Positions 1-12,214 are shown, numbered from the stretch's first letter. The stretch is 64,000 nucleotides of DNA from Gadus chalcogrammus (GCF_026213295.1 NC_079418.1:3037887-3101886); one strand, 5' to 3'. Notes: a model not told the origin generated them from the sequence alone. Translations and numbers: made by a program.

Positions 1-1700
1 CGCTCGTGAATGTGAAGGATGTTTGGTTTGATAGTTATGACGAAGAGGGAACGCTCCGTTCACTTGCATGGACAGAGTCTCTGGTTACTAAGCAACCTCA
101 ACGTCTTGGCGGACTATATATCTGCTGATCAACACTACGAATGCTGGAAACACACCAGACACACCATGTGAAGTTATTTAACGCGATTATTGTTATTTAT
201 ATCCAAGATTATTTAATCTAACCCGATCTAAACTCTATCACCCAAACACGGCGGCGTTTGGGTTTCCTACCTCGGACTCCAGCGCAGCCACGACCGACAA
301 CTTTCTTTATTCTGGGTGGAAATAGTAACATAGTTACGCCATTAAATGCGTTTATGGAAACATTTTTAGCGAGAAATGTGCATTTTACTTTCGTAATGTT
401 CGCTCGGTGAATGTGAAGGATGTTTGGTTTGATAGTTATGACGAAGAGGGAACGCTCCGTTCACTTGCATGGACATGGACTCATCTAGGCGAGTAACGTA
501 GGCGCGTATGGCGCGTATTGCGCGTATGTGACCATTTTTGACACAAAATGGTCAAGCAACATTTTACGCGTGTATCTCGCGTAAAAATTACGCGAGATAC
601 GCGTCTGGTGTGGCCTTTATAGTGTGCTGTGTCATAGCTATTGTAGTTCCAATTAATTATCTCTAATATGTAAAACTGGGATCACGAACTTTGCAAGCTT
701 ATTATATGTTTTTAAGGGTGGGAAGCACGCCTGTTTGGTCTGATTTTAACTTTCTTATTGGTAAGAGGGTGTAATCATGTTTTTTATAGGTTTTGACCCT
801 ACTCTATTGGTCTGCTGTCGAGTATGATAGTACATGTGCAGAACTTTCCAAAACAGTTGACCCCATGTCTGTAGCATATTTTGATGTTGAACTACAAGCC
901 TTCAAAAGTGTCACAGGTACAAGGTTCAAAGGGCACACCTGAGGAGCAGGAACCGCCCACAAATCTCAAATTGACATATGTTGCTCCCTAGGTCAAGACC
1001 TTTCCAACGATCTCTTCACTGTTGTCCTATGCCAATTTTTGATTTTCTTGTTGGTACACATGATGGCTGTTTGACGTATACATTCAGAGACCTCTTTAAG
1101 GGCCAAGCTGAAACAATCACTCAAAATCTTGTAACGGGTATTTTGTGGCCAGATTTATTTAACATATTGATTATAGGTCATACTATTCAATGTGGACCAG
1201 TTTCAAGTTTATTTTCAACACAGTCTCACTCCCTACTCGTCAAATGTGTGACGCATGGCCAAGGATCCCTGGCGTCAATTTCCGACGAAAAATGGGTACC
1301 TTTTTCGTCGTTTTTCAACGCCTGATAGACAGTCATGTTAATCCCTCACCGTCGGATATAGACGAAAGGAAATCAATGTCTATCAACGGTGATGCCGTCA
1401 GGTTATGCAAATATTGTCGATTGATTTGTTTGACAGATTCACCATTAAACGTGTTTCTGATGACATTTCTAGTGAGAAATGTAGTTTTTCCTTGAATAAT
1501 CTTCAGTCAGTGAATGTGTATGATCTTTATTAATCTTTATTATCTGAATGGGAAATGCAATATTTTAGGATCGATTCACCGTTAAACGTGTTTCTAATAA
1601 CATTTCTAGCGAGAAATAAACTTTTTACTTGCATAATCTTCAGTCAGTGATTGTGTCTGATCTTTAGTTTTATAGTTATTAGGAAGATTTAATCGTCTCG
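1..1700. repeat. degenerate short repeat family, four copies
   Basis: Four related copies lie at about 1-75, 335-480, 1434-1545 and 1567-1690. They share a block containing AGCGAGAAAT and a following GTGAATGTGAAGGATG or GTGAATGTGTATGATC stretch. Copies 1 and 2 are nearly identical over about 70 bases. The window probably begins inside a copy. No coding potential is seen; open frames at 978-1495 resemble nothing I know. The family is not identified. Confidence 0.6.
503..604. repeat. cluster of hairpins and GCGCGTAT repeats
   Basis: Three near-copies of GCGCGTAT are followed by a stem GACCATTTT/AAAATGGTC (529-554). Then comes a second stem at 566-604 whose arms pair TATCTCGCGTAA with TTACGCGAGATA around a 3-base loop. 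This resembles the interior or end of a small fold-back DNA transposon. Its boundaries are not resolved. Confidence 0.6.
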
Positions 1701-2110
1701 CTCGCATGTCTCAACGACGTCAGGTTGCTAGGGACGCTGCTTTCGCTAAACTAGCAGCTCACGTGTTTCCTGCGTTTGTGTTATTAAACCGTTACTTTAT
1801 GTAACTTTTAATGATATTGTAATAACCACAGGCGAGGTTTTGAGCGAAGTAAGCTTGATAGCAGGTTTATTGGAGTCCACAATCGGACAGGAAGGCACAG
1901 CTCCACCGGAAAACTACAACAACCAAAACTCCCCCCCGGAACCCCCTCTCAGAAGGCCCGCCCCTTACTCCCAAACCCTCTGACGTGAAACACGTTTATC
2001 TGTGAGAGCCAACATGGAGCCAACCCAGTCGCCAAAAGCATATGTTGACAGTGTACGTTTTCGTGAACACTGGATTACGTTGCATTTCAACATAAAAATA
2101 GCGTGTTAGC
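1691..2110. other. stretch with nothing recognised
   Basis: No coding frame, RNA gene or repeat boundary is recognised between the last short repeat copy and the CA microsatellite. Confidence 0.5.
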
Positions 2111-2142
2111 ACACATGCACGCACGCACGCACGCACGCACGC

Positions 2143-2179
<37 letters not shown>
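2111..2179. repeat. compound GCAC/CA microsatellite
   Basis: A GCAC tetranucleotide run passes into a pure CA run of more than 30 bases. The minus-strand open frame across it, with a Cys-Val repeat, is an artefact of the repeat. Confidence 0.95.
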
Positions 2180-2181
<2 letters not shown>

Positions 2182-2272
2182 GGAATGCATTTCGCTGCTA
2201 AAACAATAACTTGGGCTGCTTCTAGGACATTTTGGGTGGATTTTGAACGGTATGTGGGCAGGACGTTTTTTG

Positions 2273-3540
2273 TAAAAACCACGCGGCAAAGGAGCTGCCG
2301 TGTGTTGTTTTTGTCGGGTCCGATGGTTAAAAAATAGACAGATATTCCAAGGTATCCTTAAAAGGCAGCTTGGATGTTTTTATTTTCTGCAGTTTAGACT
2401 TCTTCTATAACCTATTTTTGAAAGCAAAACACCAAGCTCAATGATTTAACGAGGCAGGGTTATTTGAAACAACTTATTAAATATATATTTGTGTGAGGTC
2501 ATTCCTTCTCCTGAGTTTGCTTCCTATTTATGTCTACTGTACAACCCTACTGTCCACAAGCATCACCCCCCCTCCCCATATGGATTTGGAGAATTGTTGC
2601 CACGTCCCAGTGGTGGAGGTATCATATATATGAAAGAGGGCATTCAATTATACTACAATGATCAATTAGGAGGCCGAAGCCCTAAAGGAAATGATGCAAT
2701 AGGTGACTGGGTCGACAACATTTAAGTAAACGCATACGCTTCAACCTGTGGCTCTAGCCCTACAGGAAATGACGCAGCAAGTGTTCCATCTCGTTGCACC
2801 TGCACCCAGCGGCTCGCTTGCAAGATTTTGGCCTGAAGTTCTTCCCAGACCTACACCCTAGCCATCCAACACGCATATCTGAGAATCAGGCTTCTCTTTA
2901 ATAATGACAAAAAGTTACGAGAGAAACACACATTAACTTTTTGTTATCTCATAAGCGGCGTGGTGCCGGCTCCTTTTGACCTTTTGACCCCAGACTTCAA
3001 AAACGTGGCCACAGGCCAGCTGTGTCTACACACCTTAAGCCACAAATGTACACCTCCATCCCACAAAAAATGGGGACTAGAAACTAACCTCTGTCTTATA
3101 CATTTACTGTACTGTTGGAGGTCACGCCCCTTTTCACGCCCCCAGAGGTTTGTTTCTAGTCCCCATTTTTTGTGGGATGGAGGTGTACATTTGTGGCTAA
3201 AGGTCTGTAGACACAGCTGGCCTGGGGAGGGGGGGGATGCTTGTGGACAGTAGGGGTTTACCCTAGACATAAATAGGAAGTAAAATCAGGAGAAGGAATG
3301 ACCTCTCACAAATATTTATTGAATAAATTGTTTCAAATAACCCTCCCTCGTTAAATCAATGAGCTTGGTGTTTTGCTTTAAAAAATAGGTGATAGAAGAA
3401 GTCTAAACTGCAGAAAATAAACATATCCAAGCTGCCTTTTAAGGATACCTTGGAATATCTGTCTATTTTTCAACCATCGGACCCTAGTTTACGACAAAAA
3501 CAACCCAATTGACGGCAGCTCCTTTGCCGCGTGGTTTTTA
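2273..3540. mobile_element. fold-back element with long inverted arms
   Basis: The left arm (2273-2578) and right arm (3225-3540) are reverse complements over about 300 bases with scattered mismatches. The outer ends pair GTAAAAACCACGCGG with CCGCGTGGTTTTTA. A second inverted pair sits inside (about 3005-3090 and 3144-3222), so two open frames on opposite strands encode nearly the same peptide. Those frames are therefore not genes. No clear target duplication was found. The family is unknown; a non-autonomous fold-back DNA transposon is the best guess. Confidence 0.8.
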
Positions 3541-4743
3541 GAGCCACGAGTATTAGAGGGGGCGGTCGATAGCCACCACCATAGAAACCATGACGGTCAA
3601 GTGACTGGATTCAGCCCCGTTGAAAAAAATAGAATACCACCCAACACACTCAGTAGTAGCTTAATGATATTTAAATTATTATGACCATGAAGTCTTTATT
3701 TGCATGGGTTTACATTTCGTTGTATAGCATGGAAAAATCTGAGAAACACTCCCATTCAGAATGCATTGGTTTACACTTCGTTCTTTGGAGCACGGTTATT
3801 TTTATTTATTTATTTATTTTCCGTTTTTGAAGAGTTGAGGGTTTTTCTGCAATTATCCAAAATCCAATGGAAAACCCGTTGGCTTTTTGTCTAGGGAACC
3901 GAGGGCGACGCTCACTTCCGGGTTTGCCAACATACGTCATCCCTCTCCACCACTCTATACTGTAAAAACACATGTTCAAGTTGAATGATAATGCATGAAG
4001 TTATTCTTTATTCTGCCATAGTAACACAGTAAATAAATGGCAAAAATAGGCTGAGAACGAATTCGTATTTACGATATTGTAGCGACACTGGGACAGTTAA
4101 ATAGTTTGTGTGTTATGTGTTGCATTGTATATCGTTGTCCGTTATGCCAGTTGTTCTGTGTGCATGTATTGTAATGTTCTTCTTGGCAATCAGTGTGGGG
4201 GCGAATCATTAGGTCAGCTGGGGGAGGGCCTTGAAAGAACACGAGGGTGGGGGCCTGCACGTGAGCGAGACCGTGTTGGGGGTTGCCGGGGTGACCGGGG
4301 TTTGTTTTGGGTGGGATTTCTGCCGTTGGTTACGGGTTTCAGTGACCTGGTTTTGGTTCATTAAAAGTTCCTTCAATTACTAATGACTCGACATCGTTAT
4401 GTCACTGGCGAGGTCATCACAATAAATAAAACGTAATCACGGACCAAATACGTTTTTTAGACAAACGTAATTGAGAATGCCGAATAGTTCTCTGGGAACT
4501 TAATTTTGATGAGAAAGGGTTGCTCTGTCAGTTGTCAAAAAAAGCGCACGGACGTGGCCTCTATAGCAACGACCTCAGCTACCCAACACTGATCAAAAAA
4601 ACGATTGTTTCTCTCAATCAAAACACAAAACAGGACAACTGATGCCCATAAACTTAACCCATACATGTTTTGTAATTAACAAGGACACGTTGGTGTAGTT
4701 GTGTTGAGGAATGTCACAGATTTCACTGTAAAATCGACGTTAA
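3541..4743. other. non-coding stretch with LTR-like 3' signals
   Basis: No gene is seen. A block near 3943-4000 ending GATAATGCATGAA recurs at about 6335-6393, so it is a dispersed repeat. The part from 4077 to 4421 begins TGTAGCGACACTGGG and ends in ATCACA. It carries a late sequence typical of fish LTR 3' ends, but I found no matching target duplication, so a solo LTR here is only possible. Confidence 0.4.
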
Positions 4744-4848
4744 TATGCAGACATCGGGTCTTCCGTTAGCCAATCGGATGAATGAATGCTCATAGCTTCA
4801 TACATTGCCGTGGAGTGATTACATTGCAATGAGTGGAAAACCCCCTGC
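4744..4848. repeat. host repeat split by the solo LTR
   Basis: This segment (TCTTCCGTTAGCCAAT, TTGCCGTGGAG, GAGTGGAAAACCCCCTGC) recurs at about 5595-5690, and in part at 5521-5590 and 6130-6180. The copy here is interrupted at CCCCCTGC by the LTR and resumes at TGCGTCG (5521). Confidence 0.65.
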
Positions 4849-5519
4849 TGTTGGGCAAAATAACCTGCTGAGTACATTACAAATATAGCTAACTCCTACC
4901 CTAGCCTGATGAGCACATCACATGGCAGTCACATTACAATATAGTCAACTTTTAACACATAACACAAACATGATAATATAGTCAGGTCAAGGCCAGAGCC
5001 AAGGCCCCATTTCCCAAGCAGGCAAATGGTAAACACTCAGACAATGCAACAGTCATCCTCAAGAACGGGAGAGCCACATTAATTCATCACACAAGAGATA
5101 CTTCGAGCACACAAGAGATACTTCGAGAACAAAGGAGACACTGAGGAGCTCTTCCCCGTTAGTAGGAACACAAGAAGATACACTTGCATACACCAGGGCC
5201 TAGGAGCCAAGGTCAAGCAAAAACACACAGAACCACACACACCTCATCGAGAGGAGGATACAGTATAAAACTGTATCACACAGGGACTCATGATTCCCCT
5301 CATCTTCTTCTGAAGCAGACCTTCCACGGAGGCGAAGCTCCGGACGAACCATCAGCGCTGATTAGGGACTTAGACATATTCGATTTCTCACGCTTTATGA
5401 CTCTGTATAACCGTTGCCACTTTACTTAATAAATCCAAGGTCCTCGTGCCGACAGACTTTATTACCTCTCCGTCTCATTTTATCTGATCCAGTAACTAGA
5501 CAGACCGTTTTTCCCTTCA
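4849..5519 (+). mobile_element. solo LTR of a retrotransposon
   Basis: The 671-base segment starts TGTTGGGC and ends CCCTTCA (TG...CA). It is flanked by CTGC on both sides (4845-4848 and 5520-5523). It sits inside a repeat whose other copies read straight through CCCCTGCGTC, which supports the boundaries. Internal signals fit an LTR: a TATA-like TATAAAACTG near 5263 and an AATAAA near 5428. A 20-base unit containing AGAGATACTTCGAG is tandemly doubled near 5090-5126. No internal retroelement genes remain, so this is probably a solo LTR formed by LTR-LTR recombination. The superfamily cannot be told from the LTR alone. Confidence 0.7.
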
Positions 5520-5520
5520 C

Positions 5521-5755
5521 TGCGTCGAAAAAAGAAGCACATGGTCCTGCGTTAGCCAATGGAATGAATGCTCATAGCGTCTCTATTTGCAGCCATCGGC
5601 TCTTCCGTTAGCCAATGGGATGAATGCTCATAGCTTCATATATTGCCGTGGAGGGATTACATTGTAATGAGTGGAAAACCCCCTGCGTCTAAAAAAGAAG
5701 CGCAATGTCCTCCGTTAGCCAATGGGATGAATGCTCATAGTGTCTCTATGTGCAG
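5521..5755. repeat. short interspersed repeat, two to three head-to-tail copies
   Basis: The segment TGCGTCGAAAAAAGAAGC...GTTAGCCAATGG...ATGAATGCTCATAG occurs near 5521-5610, 5600-5690 and 5683-5755. A related start recurs at 6163. It is non-coding and of unknown class. Confidence 0.6.
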
Positions 5756-6125
5756 CCCACTACCTCCTTCAGTCAACGGAGGTGGGAAGGCGTGGCTGAC
5801 TGATGGGGGAGTAGTCTTTGCAGAGGCATCCGTCAGCCAATCAAATCGCTTCGCCGGGTTCTTCCCGCTACTTCCTGTTTGTTGCGATGCAAGATGACCC
5901 GCTTTCCCGCTTTCAAGTATCGTCAGAGCCCGAGTCGCGTCACAGTGCTTAAATTTGCAGACGCGATCTGATTGGATGACGGATCCGTCGCTGCCGAAAA
6001 AGTTGAACATTTTTCAACTTCTTGACTGAGCCGAAGGCTCCAACGGAACGGACGGATCCACAATGCATTGCGCGTCCGTCCCCATTAAAGTCAATGGGGA
6101 TCACGCAACGGACGGAGGTAGTGGG
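5756..6125. mobile_element. MITE A, copy 1
   Basis: The 370-base element has inverted ends CCCACTACCTCC and GGAGGTAGTGGG. Other copies lie at 42217-42425 and 46991-47157, the latter two being halves of one interrupted element. It contains a GATCCGTCGCTGC block and a GAAGGCTCCAACGGAAC block and has no coding frame. The superfamily is uncertain. Confidence 0.75.
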
Positions 6126-6496
6126 CACGGGGCGTTACATTGTAAGGAGTTGAAAACCCCATGCGTCGAAAAAAGAAGCGCAAGGGTACCCTTTTGCGTC
6201 AGAAACTGAAGCCAAAGTCACTGACCGTTCGTCAGAAATCGACGCGCTCGGAGTGTAAAGACTGGGACCAGAAAATAATTATATAATTATTTTTTTAAAT
6301 TATTTAATTATTTATTATTAAGGGGCGTGACTTCGCCACTCTATAGGCCTACTGTAAAAACACATGTTCAAGTTGAATGATAATGCATGAATCTATTGCT
6401 ATTCATGACAATTATTTTGGCCATGGTGGATCCAGATCTGTGGATCCAGTTTAATTCATTTTTTCGTCCCAGCCTTTATACCACAGATACTATAAG
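6126..6496. other. AT-rich non-coding stretch
   Basis: It holds one short repeat remnant (6130-6190), an AT-rich low-complexity run (6270-6320) and the dispersed block shared with 3943-4000. No gene is seen. Confidence 0.5.
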
Positions 6497-6504
6497 GTCT
6501 ATAG

Positions 6505-7493
6505 CAGGGGTTTTCAAAGTGTGAGAGAGTGAGCCCCCCCTCAGAGAAAAAAAATCAGCTGAGCCCCCCCCCCCAAATATTTTTTTTTCTAAAGACCTGT
6601 GTTTTGAAAGCTATCTTAATTATTTTACACATTTTAAACATCTCTGATCATAATTTTAAAACATTTGAAACATATTTTTTAAACATTTGAGACATATTTT
6701 TTAAACATTTTAAACATAATTCTTAAACATTAAAACATCTTTGTGCGTTTTTAAACACATTTCTTAACACAATTTAACAACTTTATCTAAGCATGTTTTA
6801 GCTTAACCTTTTTTAAATACTTTTGAACATCTTAATCTGTGTAAACTGCCAGTTTACACAGATTCATTCAGGGTCCCCGACTCTGAATTTTCAGAGTCGA
6901 ATCAGATCAGCTTTTTCAGTCCAGAGATTCGACTATTCGGCGGGGTTTGTTTACCGGCGTTGCTATGGTGACCTAAATTATTATAAGCAACTGAAAACGA
7001 TGCCGGTTTGAAACTAAAACTGTGATTCTGAAAAAAGTATAAATGCTATCAAAATTCCGTTTGGATAGTATTGAAGATACAAGTGTGTAGATTTGTTCAA
7101 TGGTTTGAACGATGGTAAACGGTTGAAAAATTAATGAGTTACGATGTTTAGAAGTAGGTGTATCAGAATGGGCTGACGTCTTCAATGAAAACAGCTGAAA
7201 ACGAAGCGGTATGAAACTAAAACTGTGATTCTGAAGAAATTGTAAATGATATCGAAATTCTGTTTAGATATTATTGAAGATACAAGTGTGCAGATTTGTT
7301 AAATGGTTTGCACGAAGATAAACGGTTGAAAATTGATTTAGTTAGGTTACTTCTACAGTTGAAGTACGATTGATGATTTGAATCATCGACTTTCAGGTTT
7401 TTCTTCGGGTTTATTTTTTTCTCACGTCGCGCCCCCCCTGAAGAACTCTGGCGCCCCCCAGGGGGGGCGCGCCCCACAGTTTGAAAACCACTG
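6505..7493. mobile_element. hAT MITE with perfect 8-bp duplication
   Basis: The ends are CAGGGGTTTTCAAAG and TTTGAAAACCACTG, the classic hAT (Charlie-like) terminal pattern. GTCTATAG flanks both sides (6497-6504 and 7494-7501), as expected for hAT. The element has G- and C-runs near both ends. A second copy lies inverted at 19094-20071. The short open frame shared by both copies (7271-7477) comes from the repeat and is unlikely to be a protein. It needs a transposase supplied in trans. Confidence 0.9.
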
Positions 7494-7501
7494 GTCTATA
7501 G

Positions 7502-10119
7502 CATATAACCGCCTTTTCTGAGAACAGTTTAACGTAACAGTAAGCTGACAATAGTAAGGTGTACTTTGACATTCAATATCACTACATTTTTCTGCACACC
7601 TTCATTTTCTCCAGGCTTGGAGTCATGTATTGTATTCAGCCTAAGAAACTCTTTCTTGTCCAGAAGCCTTTCTTCGTTTATTTTTGTGTCAGTGTTGCTT
7701 TGGTTGTGTTGGTCAGGTCAGATCACTGTAGATATTTGCTCTGACCTTTCTCAGGCCAGGTCAATCATGCTACCATATCAATGTATCCTAACCTACAAAT
7801 ACTGATGGACAAATCAAGATGGGCCTATCGAGGCAAATACTCATTAAGTAAACTGAGGGCAGTCAGACAATTTCTGTTATGTATTAGGAAAATAATTATT
7901 GGATTGGATCAAAAGCTACTAATTGTACAACTCTGTAGAGCAGTATGTACTGTATATTCCATCAATACACAGGTACACATTTCAGAAATGCTGATACTTA
8001 CATTTCGTTCTCTGTATAAAGACATTGGCAAACCTGAATGAAGTGTACCACTGCTGTGGATGAAACTAGTGGCCCTTTGCATGAAGCAATGACATAATCA
8101 TTAGCAACATTCACATAATGTGTTATATAAAAAAATTACTTATATTTTTAAAAAGCTAAAACAAATAATAATCGACCACAAATATGTAGTCCACTTTGAT
8201 GTACATAAAATGTAAACATATAAAGTAGTAAAGTATACGGTATGATCTGGGTGAAAGAAATAACGGATGTTGATTCATTAAAGTAATCCACCTGAGAAAG
8301 TGAAACAATGCAATGTGATTGCAAGTAAATTATAAAAGGTAAATTGCAAGTATAATCATGCTGTATTTATGGTTATTTTACTCATATTCTTTAGCTTTTA
8401 CCTTTCATCAACTAACACTATCACATTTTGTTTTTAAATAAGATGATGCATGGAGAAGTAAAACCAAAAATGTTAATCTTTTTTTAAGTAAAGACGTGAC
8501 CCAGGATCTCAGTCCGGACTCGGGAAATCCGACGTCCATTTATTGTTGAAACCTAAAAACGATTAATTCATTCATTGAAGAAGTTCCTTCGGTTGCCAGG
8601 AATGGGCCCACTCCTTACCACTGAAAACAAGAGATTTGTCTGTTACTGGTACTTGTTGAGTCTACCAATGAACTTAAACCTTTAAACAGAAGTCAAGCAC
8701 ATATCAACACAACACAATCAAAACAAAATCTTAAACACACTCTGAAGTAAGTCAATTATGCATAGACATATGGGTCGCTTTAACTGAACCAACAGTGAAA
8801 AAACTACTGGTGGAAGATATATGTTCTCCAACATGGGACTAGAAGAAGCTGAATAAAAGCTGAATATATACCATACTGGACAGGGCTGCCAGTCAACCAA
8901 CATTTCTTCTTTGCCCTATAAAGAGAAAAAATATCATTGACTCCATTCTTAGGATTAAGCTATTATTTTTAGCAGTAATCATCGATTTTATTTGATACAG
9001 TATGATGTAGTTGATTTAATCTAACTCACGAGGAAGTTTCACAATTCTAATAATCATGACCCTCTACAAATTATTTTATTGCTGTCTTACATTTCTCACT
9101 CTTTCTTTTACAACTCGTCTGAAGGGGAAAGTCTCTAGACGAGAGTGGTAGGAGCAGTCTGTGAACATCATAAACATGTACATATATTTTTAAATTAGTA
9201 ACAAAATAATACAACCCTGATGACTTAAAGCAGAAATAAGCGATATATTTTTGTTAATATGAGTGTTAAATAATTCTATAGTCCTAAAGTCATCAGTGAT
9301 TTAGAGTGTTTGGCCAGTCCCATGCTCTGCAGTAAATGGAATAGAAATGTGTGGAGTTCTCCCTCCTGATTGGCTGAAAGAGGGAACAGAACACCGGAAA
9401 ATGTATTTTCTGCTTACTACAGAGTGGAGGACCCCATGTTAATGACAAAACACACTAAACCACTGATGGCTGTCACAATGTAGAGCTATGAAACGCTTAC
9501 AGAATTATTTTTTGTTTTTTTTGCTAAATGCAACCACTTACAGCGCCGTTAAGTTGCCATCATACTTTTGTCTAATGACACACATATAAGGCCTGTTGGA
9601 TTTTATTTGTTCTGTTATGAGTAATTATAATTAATAATTAAAATTATAATAATAATCTATTGGAAGTAGTTACAAAAAATAAGCAATGAAACTATTGAAA
9701 ATAACCATGGGTAAAAATAGCACTGTTATCACAGTGACAGTAGGACTGATAACTGAGACATTCTCACAATTGGTGATGGGGTGCATTTACGGTACATGTA
9801 TATTTTTAGAGTAAGGTAACGCATATAAACCATTACCTGATTTCCAGCTAAAGCCTGATTACTCGTAATAGTCAGATTTCTTGTGTGCAAGTCAACATAT
9901 TGACTGACCTGCCTGTGCCATGATGATTAAAAACATGAAACATTTAAACTTACTTATCTGTGTCTTTTTCCTCACAGGCAGGTGCCTTGGTGCCTCTGTG
10001 GAATAAAAGATGACAGTAGTCATATGTCCACACCAAAAAACAAATAACAAAAATACTATCACATATCACACAAATCTTAATTCTTTCTCGTTCTTTTTGA
10101 TTAATTAAATCCCATGAAA
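7502..10119. other. AT-rich stretch with no recognised feature
   Basis: About 2.6 kb without a recognised coding domain, transposon end or RNA gene. Short open frames (for example 7781-8041 and 8718-8903) match no family I know and lack supporting signals. This is the best candidate in the window for ordinary unique intergenic or intronic sequence. Confidence 0.5.
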
Positions 10120-10735
10120 AAATCCTCATCCTCATCCTCATCCTCATCCGCTTATCCGGGGTCGGGTCGCGGGGGGAGCAGCTCAAGCAGGGGGCCCGTG
10201 ACTTCCCTTTCCCGGGCCACATTGACCAGCTCTGACGGGGGGATCCCGAGGCGTTCCCAGGCCAGTGTTGAGATATAATCTCTCCACCTAGTCCTGGGTC
10301 TTCCCCAAGGTCTCCTCCCCACTGGACGTGCCTGAAACACCTCCCAAGGAAGGCGCCCAGTGGGCATCCTTACCAGATGCCCGAACCACCTCAGCTGACT
10401 CCTTTCTAAGTAAAGGAGCAGAAAACTCGTCTCGGCCGCTTGTACCCGCAATCTCGTCCTTTCGGTCATCACCCAGCCCTCATGACCATAGGTGAGGATA
10501 GGAACGAAGATCGACCGGTAGATCGAGAGCTTTGCCTTGCGGCTCAGCTCTCTTTTCGTTACAACGGTGCGGTAAAGCGAACGCAATACCGCCCCCGCTG
10601 CTCCGATTCTCCGGCCAATCTCACGCTCCATAGTACCCTCACTCGCGAGCAAGACCCCGAGGTACTTGAACTCCTTCACTTGGGCGACTCATTTCCTACC
10701 CGGAGTAAGCAATCCATCGGTTTCCTCCTAACATC
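10120..10735 (-). mobile_element. Rex3/RTE-clade LINE, 3' end
   Basis: On the minus strand, 10735 to 10152 encodes the C-terminal part of an RTE-clade reverse transcriptase. Recognisable blocks are EFKYLGVLLASEG, the RKAKLSIYRSIFVPILTYGHE region, SQLRWFGHLVRMP and a proline-rich RPDPG end. About 30 residues between ETSFL and LERSQLRWF appear deleted compared with family members I know. A stop lies upstream of the VKEFKYLG block (reading GRK-stop-VAQ). The 3' end carries tandem GGATGA units (10124-10150), the short repeat tail expected of Rex3. This is a dead-on-arrival, 5'-truncated copy. No other LINE part is nearby. Confidence 0.9.
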
Positions 10736-11284
10736 TTTTGTCCGTAAATAAATTCATGCCCGTACGTAAAACACTAGCGACTCCTTCCGTAAATTTACGG
10801 AAGCACGGATACGAAAAACATACGTATGTGGAAACGAGGCGTAAGCCCGGGGGCTTGAAGTAGATCACGGTATTTTCCTCTCACACGAGTTAGATACAAT
10901 TCCCTCCCTTAAGCTTCAGTTACCATACCGAAACATGCTGACTTTATAACGAATAAAGTGAGTTAAAAGCAACCCGGGATTGGACAACTTTCTTCAAGAA
11001 TATGCTACAGTTGCAATCAGAGCAGACCAGATTTAATAAATGATTGGGACAGCATGAAAACTATGGATGAAGGAACTGACAGCAAGAGAAAGATTAGTTA
11101 TTTTTCTAGTATTGTAGCCTGGAAACATGCTATATTAGCATCCCAAAGAGGTATATAACTTTAAAATATCACAATTAGCCTCCTTTAATGTTGCATAGGT
11201 ATACTACTTAACATTGGCTTCCGGAGTGGGGTGGATCGTTTTTAGGATTTTTTTCTGAGAAAAAAAGGTTTGCATGACTTAAAT
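10736..11284. repeat. repeat C fragment and flanking non-coding DNA
   Basis: About 10845-10995 matches segments at 25553-25700 and, inverted, at 25797-25890 and 40538-40640. Shared blocks are AGATACAATTCCCTCCCTT, GTTACCATACCGAAA and AAAGTGAGTTAAAAGC. The remainder has no recognised feature. Confidence 0.65.
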
Positions 11285-11400
11285 CTGTGGCGACAATTTA
11301 ATAAATTCTGGGAACGAGATAATTAATTTGTGGCCACAGATTAATAATTTGTGGGAACAAGATAATTATGTTGTGGCCACAGTTTAATAATTCGTGGTAA
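11285..11400. repeat. short tandem repeat, about 2.3 copies
   Basis: Units of roughly 45-50 bases share ATAATTTGTGGGAACAAGAT and TGTGGCCACAG. No coding role is seen. Confidence 0.7.
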
Positions 11401-11424
11401 CAGTTCATTGCTAGCCAGAACTTC

Positions 11425-11664
11425 ATGATTTCTAACTGCAATGGAGAGAGAGAATTTGAAGCCTTGCTAAGTTTTTTACAGGACAGTGGAATTAAAGCAG
11501 AAACCATAAAGAGATTAAAAGGTGACAAGGTAATTTCCCACAGAAAATGTAGAAATGTGGTTACTTTTCGACCTACTGTCCTGCATTATGTGTACACAGC
11601 TATTCACCATAAACTTGCGGACGTTGTTTCTTTCAAAGCCAAAATGTATAGGCTATGTTGTTGA
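11425..11664 (+). other. weak exon-like open frame
   Basis: The frame encodes a short acidic/helical stretch (GEREFEALLSFLQDSGIK...TIKRLKGDK) followed by a possible splice donor, AAG|GTAATT, near 11529. It vaguely resembles a SAM-like helix bundle, but there is no second exon that I can join to it. It could be a transposon exon fragment or chance. I do not assign a function. Confidence 0.2.
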
Positions 11665-11738
11665 TTCCTAATTAAGACCCCGTAAAGGATGCAAACACAT
11701 CCTAACAGAACATGTGCAACGGGGAATGATGCAGGTTA

Positions 11739-12214
11739 AGGCCCCGTTTACACGAAGGTAAAACGCAGATATTTCCACGCGGTTTTTATCACAGAAAACG
11801 ATCATTTCTAAAAACTCCGGACAAAGTGGAGATTTCTGAAAACGCCGGTTATGTGTTGTCATGTCAACAGGGAGAAACAGGGTTTTAGGTTCTGAAGCAT
11901 CACATTACGCACCAGGAAATGCTTAACGTCATATGAGCGCCCTATGTTTACAGTTTGTTTGTCACAGGAAGACGCTCGTGTTATTCGTTGTTGTTGATTC
12001 TGAGGATTCTGATTGGCTTGCATGGCTTTATCCTTCTCCCTACACTGCCGCCCATAGGTTTGGCATAGTTATAATGGCGCTTGACGGCGTATTTTTGCGC
12101 TTTGATGTTAACTACAACTTTTTTGAAAACAATGTGTGCACAATGTTATTTTTTAAAACGGAGGGGGGGAAATATTCATTTCTATAAATAACCTGCTACG
12201 TATAAACGTGGCCT
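11739..12214. mobile_element. MITE with AGGCCCCGTTTACACG ends
   Basis: The 476-base segment has inverted ends AGGCCCCGTTTACACG and CGTATAAACGTGGCCT. The flanks CAGGTTA and AAGGTTA are a near-match that may be a decayed duplication. A partial inverted copy occurs at about 17700-17860. No gene is seen inside. Confidence 0.65.

Noticed and set aside
1996..2289. Minus-strand open frame with a Cys-Val repeat
   Set aside because: It is a translated CA/GCAC microsatellite with no conserved flanks.
2944..3270. Two overlapping open frames on opposite strands with similar peptides
   Set aside because: They arise from the inner inverted repeat of the fold-back element; an inverted repeat read from both strands gives the same peptide.
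4077..4421. Second solo LTR
   Set aside because: It has TG...CA-like ends and late signals but no target duplication or second copy; kept only as a remark.
5088..5126. Possible CRISPR-like direct repeats
   Set aside because: Only two tandem copies of a 20-base unit inside an LTR of a eukaryotic genome; no spacers.
7271..7477. Open frame shared with 19056-19316 suggesting a small protein
   Set aside because: It lies in a hAT MITE present twice; the similarity is due to the repeat and there is no known domain.
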